From positions 1 to 7,565 of the forward strand of contig JAJXZC010000245.1 of NCBI GenBank assembly GCA_021780275.1: a stretch of DNA of 7,565 nt, written 5' to 3'. Source of the stretch: Pseudomonadota bacterium (GTDB lineage: Bacteria > Pseudomonadota > Alphaproteobacteria > Parvibaculales > Parvibaculaceae). Position 1 is the first letter of the stretch, and each line of letters starts with the position of its first letter. Made by a program: the position numbers and the translations under genes. Positions 5,677 to 7,565 of the stretch are shown here, one piece after another. A model generated the notes under the pieces. It was not told the origin of the DNA. It did not search any database and saw nothing but the letters and a program-made list of their open reading frames with translations.

Positions 5677-7020
5677 CTACTTCAGCACCTTCTCCACGGC
5701 ACGCGCGATGCGCAGCAGCTTTTCTTCGCCGTCAGGTGCGGCCTGCAACATCAGCCCTACGGGAATGCCCGCCGCGTCGTAACCGGCGGGCAGCGTCACC
5801 GCGCAAAGGCCCAGTTGATTGCCGATGGTCGTATTGCGCAGCGCCATGCGATTCGCCTTGAAGTAATCCGGCCCGCCCGCTTCGAGCGCGGCGATGGGCG
5901 GCGGCGTAATCGCGACGGTGGGAAGCAGTACGGCGTCGACGCCCGCCGTCGCGGCAAGATAGCGGCTGGCGATCCTCTTCCGCATCTCATCGGCTTTCAG
6001 CAAATCGGCGGCACTGATCGAAACGCCCGCCATCATGCGCTCGAAGACAGGGAGATAGACGACCGCTTCATTCGCGGCGAGCGTTTCGTGCCAGATCGCA
6101 TAGGCTTCGGCGACAAGGCGGCTTGCGCCGCCGCCCCATGCCAGCGCGTCGATCTCGTCGAGTTCGGGCAATTTATGTTCGACGATGCGCGCGCCCGCAT
6201 GAACGAGCCGGCGTATCGCAAGGTCGAGCGCCGCCGCCACACCCTCGTCGAGATCGCTCCAGCCGATGCCGCCCGGAAGCCAGAGCGTAGCATTGTTGAG
6301 ATCGACGCCTTCGAGCTCGAACGGCTTCGAAGCGTTGAGTAGCGAGAAGAGCGCCGCCGCATCGGCCACATCACGCGCGAGCGGGCCGATCGTATCGAAT
6401 GTAGGCGAGAGCGGCACCGTGCCGTCGAGCGGAATGCGTCCAGCCGTCGTCTTCAATCCGACGAGCCCGTTCCATGCGGAGGGAATGCGCACCGAGCCGC
6501 CCGTATCGGTGCCGATGGCACCTGCCGCGAGTCCCCGTGCCACCGAGACGGCGGCGCCCGAAGACGAGCCGCCCGGCACGCGTTCGATCGCATCATCGAA
6601 GGCATTCGCGGGCGTGCCCATTTTCGGATTGATGCCGAGGCCCGAAAACGCGATCTCCGTCATGTTGGTCTTGCCGAGGCAGACGGCACCGGCCCGCGTC
6701 GCCCGCGCCAGCACTTCCGCGTCGCGCGCCGGAACGCGCGATTTGAGCGCGAGCGAGCCCGCGGGCGTCACGTCGCCCGCGCTGTCGAAAAGGTCTTTCC
6801 AGGAGAGAGGCACGCCGTCCAGCGCATGGCGGCGAAGCCCGCGCTTTGCGCGATCCGCGGCGGCCTCCGCTTCGGCGCGCGCACGTCGTTCGGTGAGGAG
6901 GTGATAGACGCGATGATCGGGGTCTGCCTCTTTCGCGCGGTCGAGAAAGAACTCCGTCACCTCGCGCGGATCGGCTTTGCCCTCCTCGAAGAGGCGCGAA
7001 AAGCCCAGCGCAGTCGTCAT
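5677..7020 (-). CDS. Amidase-signature family hydrolase
   Basis: A 447-residue serine amidohydrolase of the amidase-signature family, which cleaves C-N amide bonds using a Ser-cisSer-Lys triad. The triad is complete. With the ATG at 7020 as residue 1, Lys75 lies in PLSWKDLFD, cis-Ser152 in PGGSSSGAAV, and the nucleophile Ser176 in GTDTGGSVRIPS. The spacing of 24 between the two serines is the family norm. GKTNMTEIAFSG and NGLVGLKTTAGRIP are further conserved blocks. There is no signal peptide, so it should be cytoplasmic. The start is uncertain: ATG at 7020 has a weak GGA upstream, while GTG at 7041 overlaps the stop codon of the upstream P450 gene (GTGA) and would add 7 residues by coupled translation. 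The sequence does not identify the substrate. The GatA subunit of the tRNA amidotransferase is unlikely, because gatB and gatC are absent and the neighbour is a P450 gene. Confidence 0.9.
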   Translation of the reverse strand: MTTALGFSRLFEEGKADPREVTEFFLDRAKEADPDHRVYHLLTERRARAEAEAAADRAKRGLRRHALDGVPLSWKDLFDSAGDVTPAGSLALKSRVPARDAEVLARATRAGAVCLGKTNMTEIAFSGLGINPKMGTPANAFDDAIERVPGGSSSGAAVSVARGLAAGAIGTDTGGSVRIPSAWNGLVGLKTTAGRIPLDGTVPLSPTFDTIGPLARDVADAAALFSLLNASKPFELEGVDLNNATLWLPGGIGWSDLDEGVAAALDLAIRRLVHAGARIVEHKLPELDEIDALAWGGGASRLVAEAYAIWHETLAANEAVVYLPVFERMMAGVSISAADLLKADEMRKRIASRYLAATAGVDAVLLPTVAITPPPIAALEAGGPDYFKANRMALRNTTIGNQLGLCAVTLPAGYDAAGIPVGLMLQAAPDGEEKLLRIARAVEKVLK

Positions 7021-7037
7021 CTCATTCCAGCTTGCCG

Positions 7038-7565
7038 TCACAGTGTCACGACCATTCGTTCGAAGCCCCGGAAAGCGGGCAGGTGCCGCCGCACCGCCTG
7101 CTCCCGACCGAGGGCGATATTGGGAAAACGCGCCAGCAGCATATTGATGCCGATCTGTGCTTCAAGCCTCGCAAGCGGCGCGCCGAGGCAGATATGCATG
7201 CCGCCGCCGAAGGACTGGTTATGCGTATCGGCGCGGGTGACGTCGAACTTGTGCGGATCGGGATAAACGGAAGGATCGTGATTGGCCGCCGCGAGCGAGG
7301 TCGTGACCGTGCGACCCTTCTCGATGGGGCAGCCGCCGATCACCATCTCGCGGTCGGCATGGCGGCCTGAATCCGTCACCGGCCCGTCATAGCGCAGCAT
7401 TTCCTCCACGGCGTTCACGATGAGCGAAGGGTCGGCCTTGAGCTTGGCGAGTTCGGCCGGATGTGTGAGCAGCGCATGGATGCCGTTGCCGATGAGGTCC
7501 GTCGTCGTCACATTGCCAGCGGTGAGCAGCAGTGTGCACATGCTCAGCACTTCGCGGTTGTTGAG
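7038..7565 (-). CDS. Cytochrome P450, C-terminal part
   Basis: The last 175 residues of a bacterial cytochrome P450, a heme monooxygenase that inserts oxygen into organic substrates using electrons from a ferredoxin or similar partner; the start lies beyond the right edge. Visible landmarks, numbered from the edge, are the I-helix oxygen-activation motif TAGNVTTTD (15-23), the K-helix ExxR (Glu55-Arg58 in EEMLR), the PDPHKFDVTR segment (102-111), and the heme loop FGGGMHICLG (119-128) with Cys126 as thiolate ligand. The frame is open to the last base, so it is cut by the window and not truncated in nature. It ends with TGA at 7038-7040, and the amidase follows within 17 bases or overlaps, so the two are probably one transcript. 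No ferredoxin or reductase gene is visible. The CYP family cannot be assigned by eye. Confidence 0.95.
   Translation of the reverse strand, partial: LNNREVLSMCTLLLTAGNVTTTDLIGNGIHALLTHPAELAKLKADPSLIVNAVEEMLRYDGPVTDSGRHADREMVIGGCPIEKGRTVTTSLAAANHDPSVYPDPHKFDVTRADTHNQSFGGGMHICLGAPLARLEAQIGINMLLARFPNIALGREQAVRRHLPAFRGFERMVVTL

Noticed and set aside
5647..6342. 231-codon plus-strand frame overlapping the repeat and the amidase
   Set aside because: It starts inside the REP-like unit and is antisense to the amidase. The composition is shadow-like and there is no ribosome binding site of note.

Overview
The window looks like chromosome of a GC-rich alphaproteobacterium. The PII and Amt proteins, the PQQ-dependent dehydrogenase, the cytochrome P450 and amidase pair, and a GTCA..GGACyTGATCCGG..TCC inverted repeat of a kind common in that class all point there. 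A Parvibaculum-like organism is my best guess, but nothing in the sequence proves the genus.

Left part (1-2858, all minus strand): a nitrogen-sensing and ammonium-uptake cluster. In transcription order it contains a canonical ammonium transporter AmtB (1524-2858), a PII signal protein GlnK (812-1150), and the N-terminal 135 residues of a second, clearly different Amt-family transporter (1-406) that runs off the left edge. The three genes do not look like one simple operon. A strong terminator follows amtB (1461-1493), a weaker one follows glnK (678-706), and each gene has a leader of its own. A 15-base sequence resembling a sigma-54 promoter (CGGCACGGTTCTTGA, minus strand) occurs twice, at almost the same distance upstream of amtB and glnK. 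This suggests the two are co-regulated from separate nitrogen-responsive promoters.

Middle (2859-3291): a 433-base divergent intergenic region with an AT-rich cluster of TGGGCA/TGCCCA repeats on the amtB side and a 9-bp inverted repeat in the leader of the next gene. Reading rightwards is a 733-residue quinohemoprotein alcohol dehydrogenase (3292-5493), with a PQQ beta-propeller and a C-terminal cytochrome c domain. It should oxidise an alcohol in the periplasm and pass electrons to the respiratory chain. It ends at a textbook terminator with a GAAA loop (5515-5544).

Right part (5591-7565, minus strand): a pair of REP-like palindromes in inverted orientation (5591-5670), with compensatory base changes in their stems, sits between the convergent dehydrogenase and amidase genes. 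The amidase-signature hydrolase (5677-7020) lies directly downstream of a cytochrome P450 whose N-terminal part is beyond the right edge (7038-7565). These two are tightly spaced and probably co-transcribed, so they may act on related substrates.

No RNA genes, CRISPR arrays, transposases or integrases were seen. I did not find a clearly undescribed system. The most notable items are the duplicated promoter-like motif, the covarying inverted repeat pair, and the amtB-glnK-amt arrangement.
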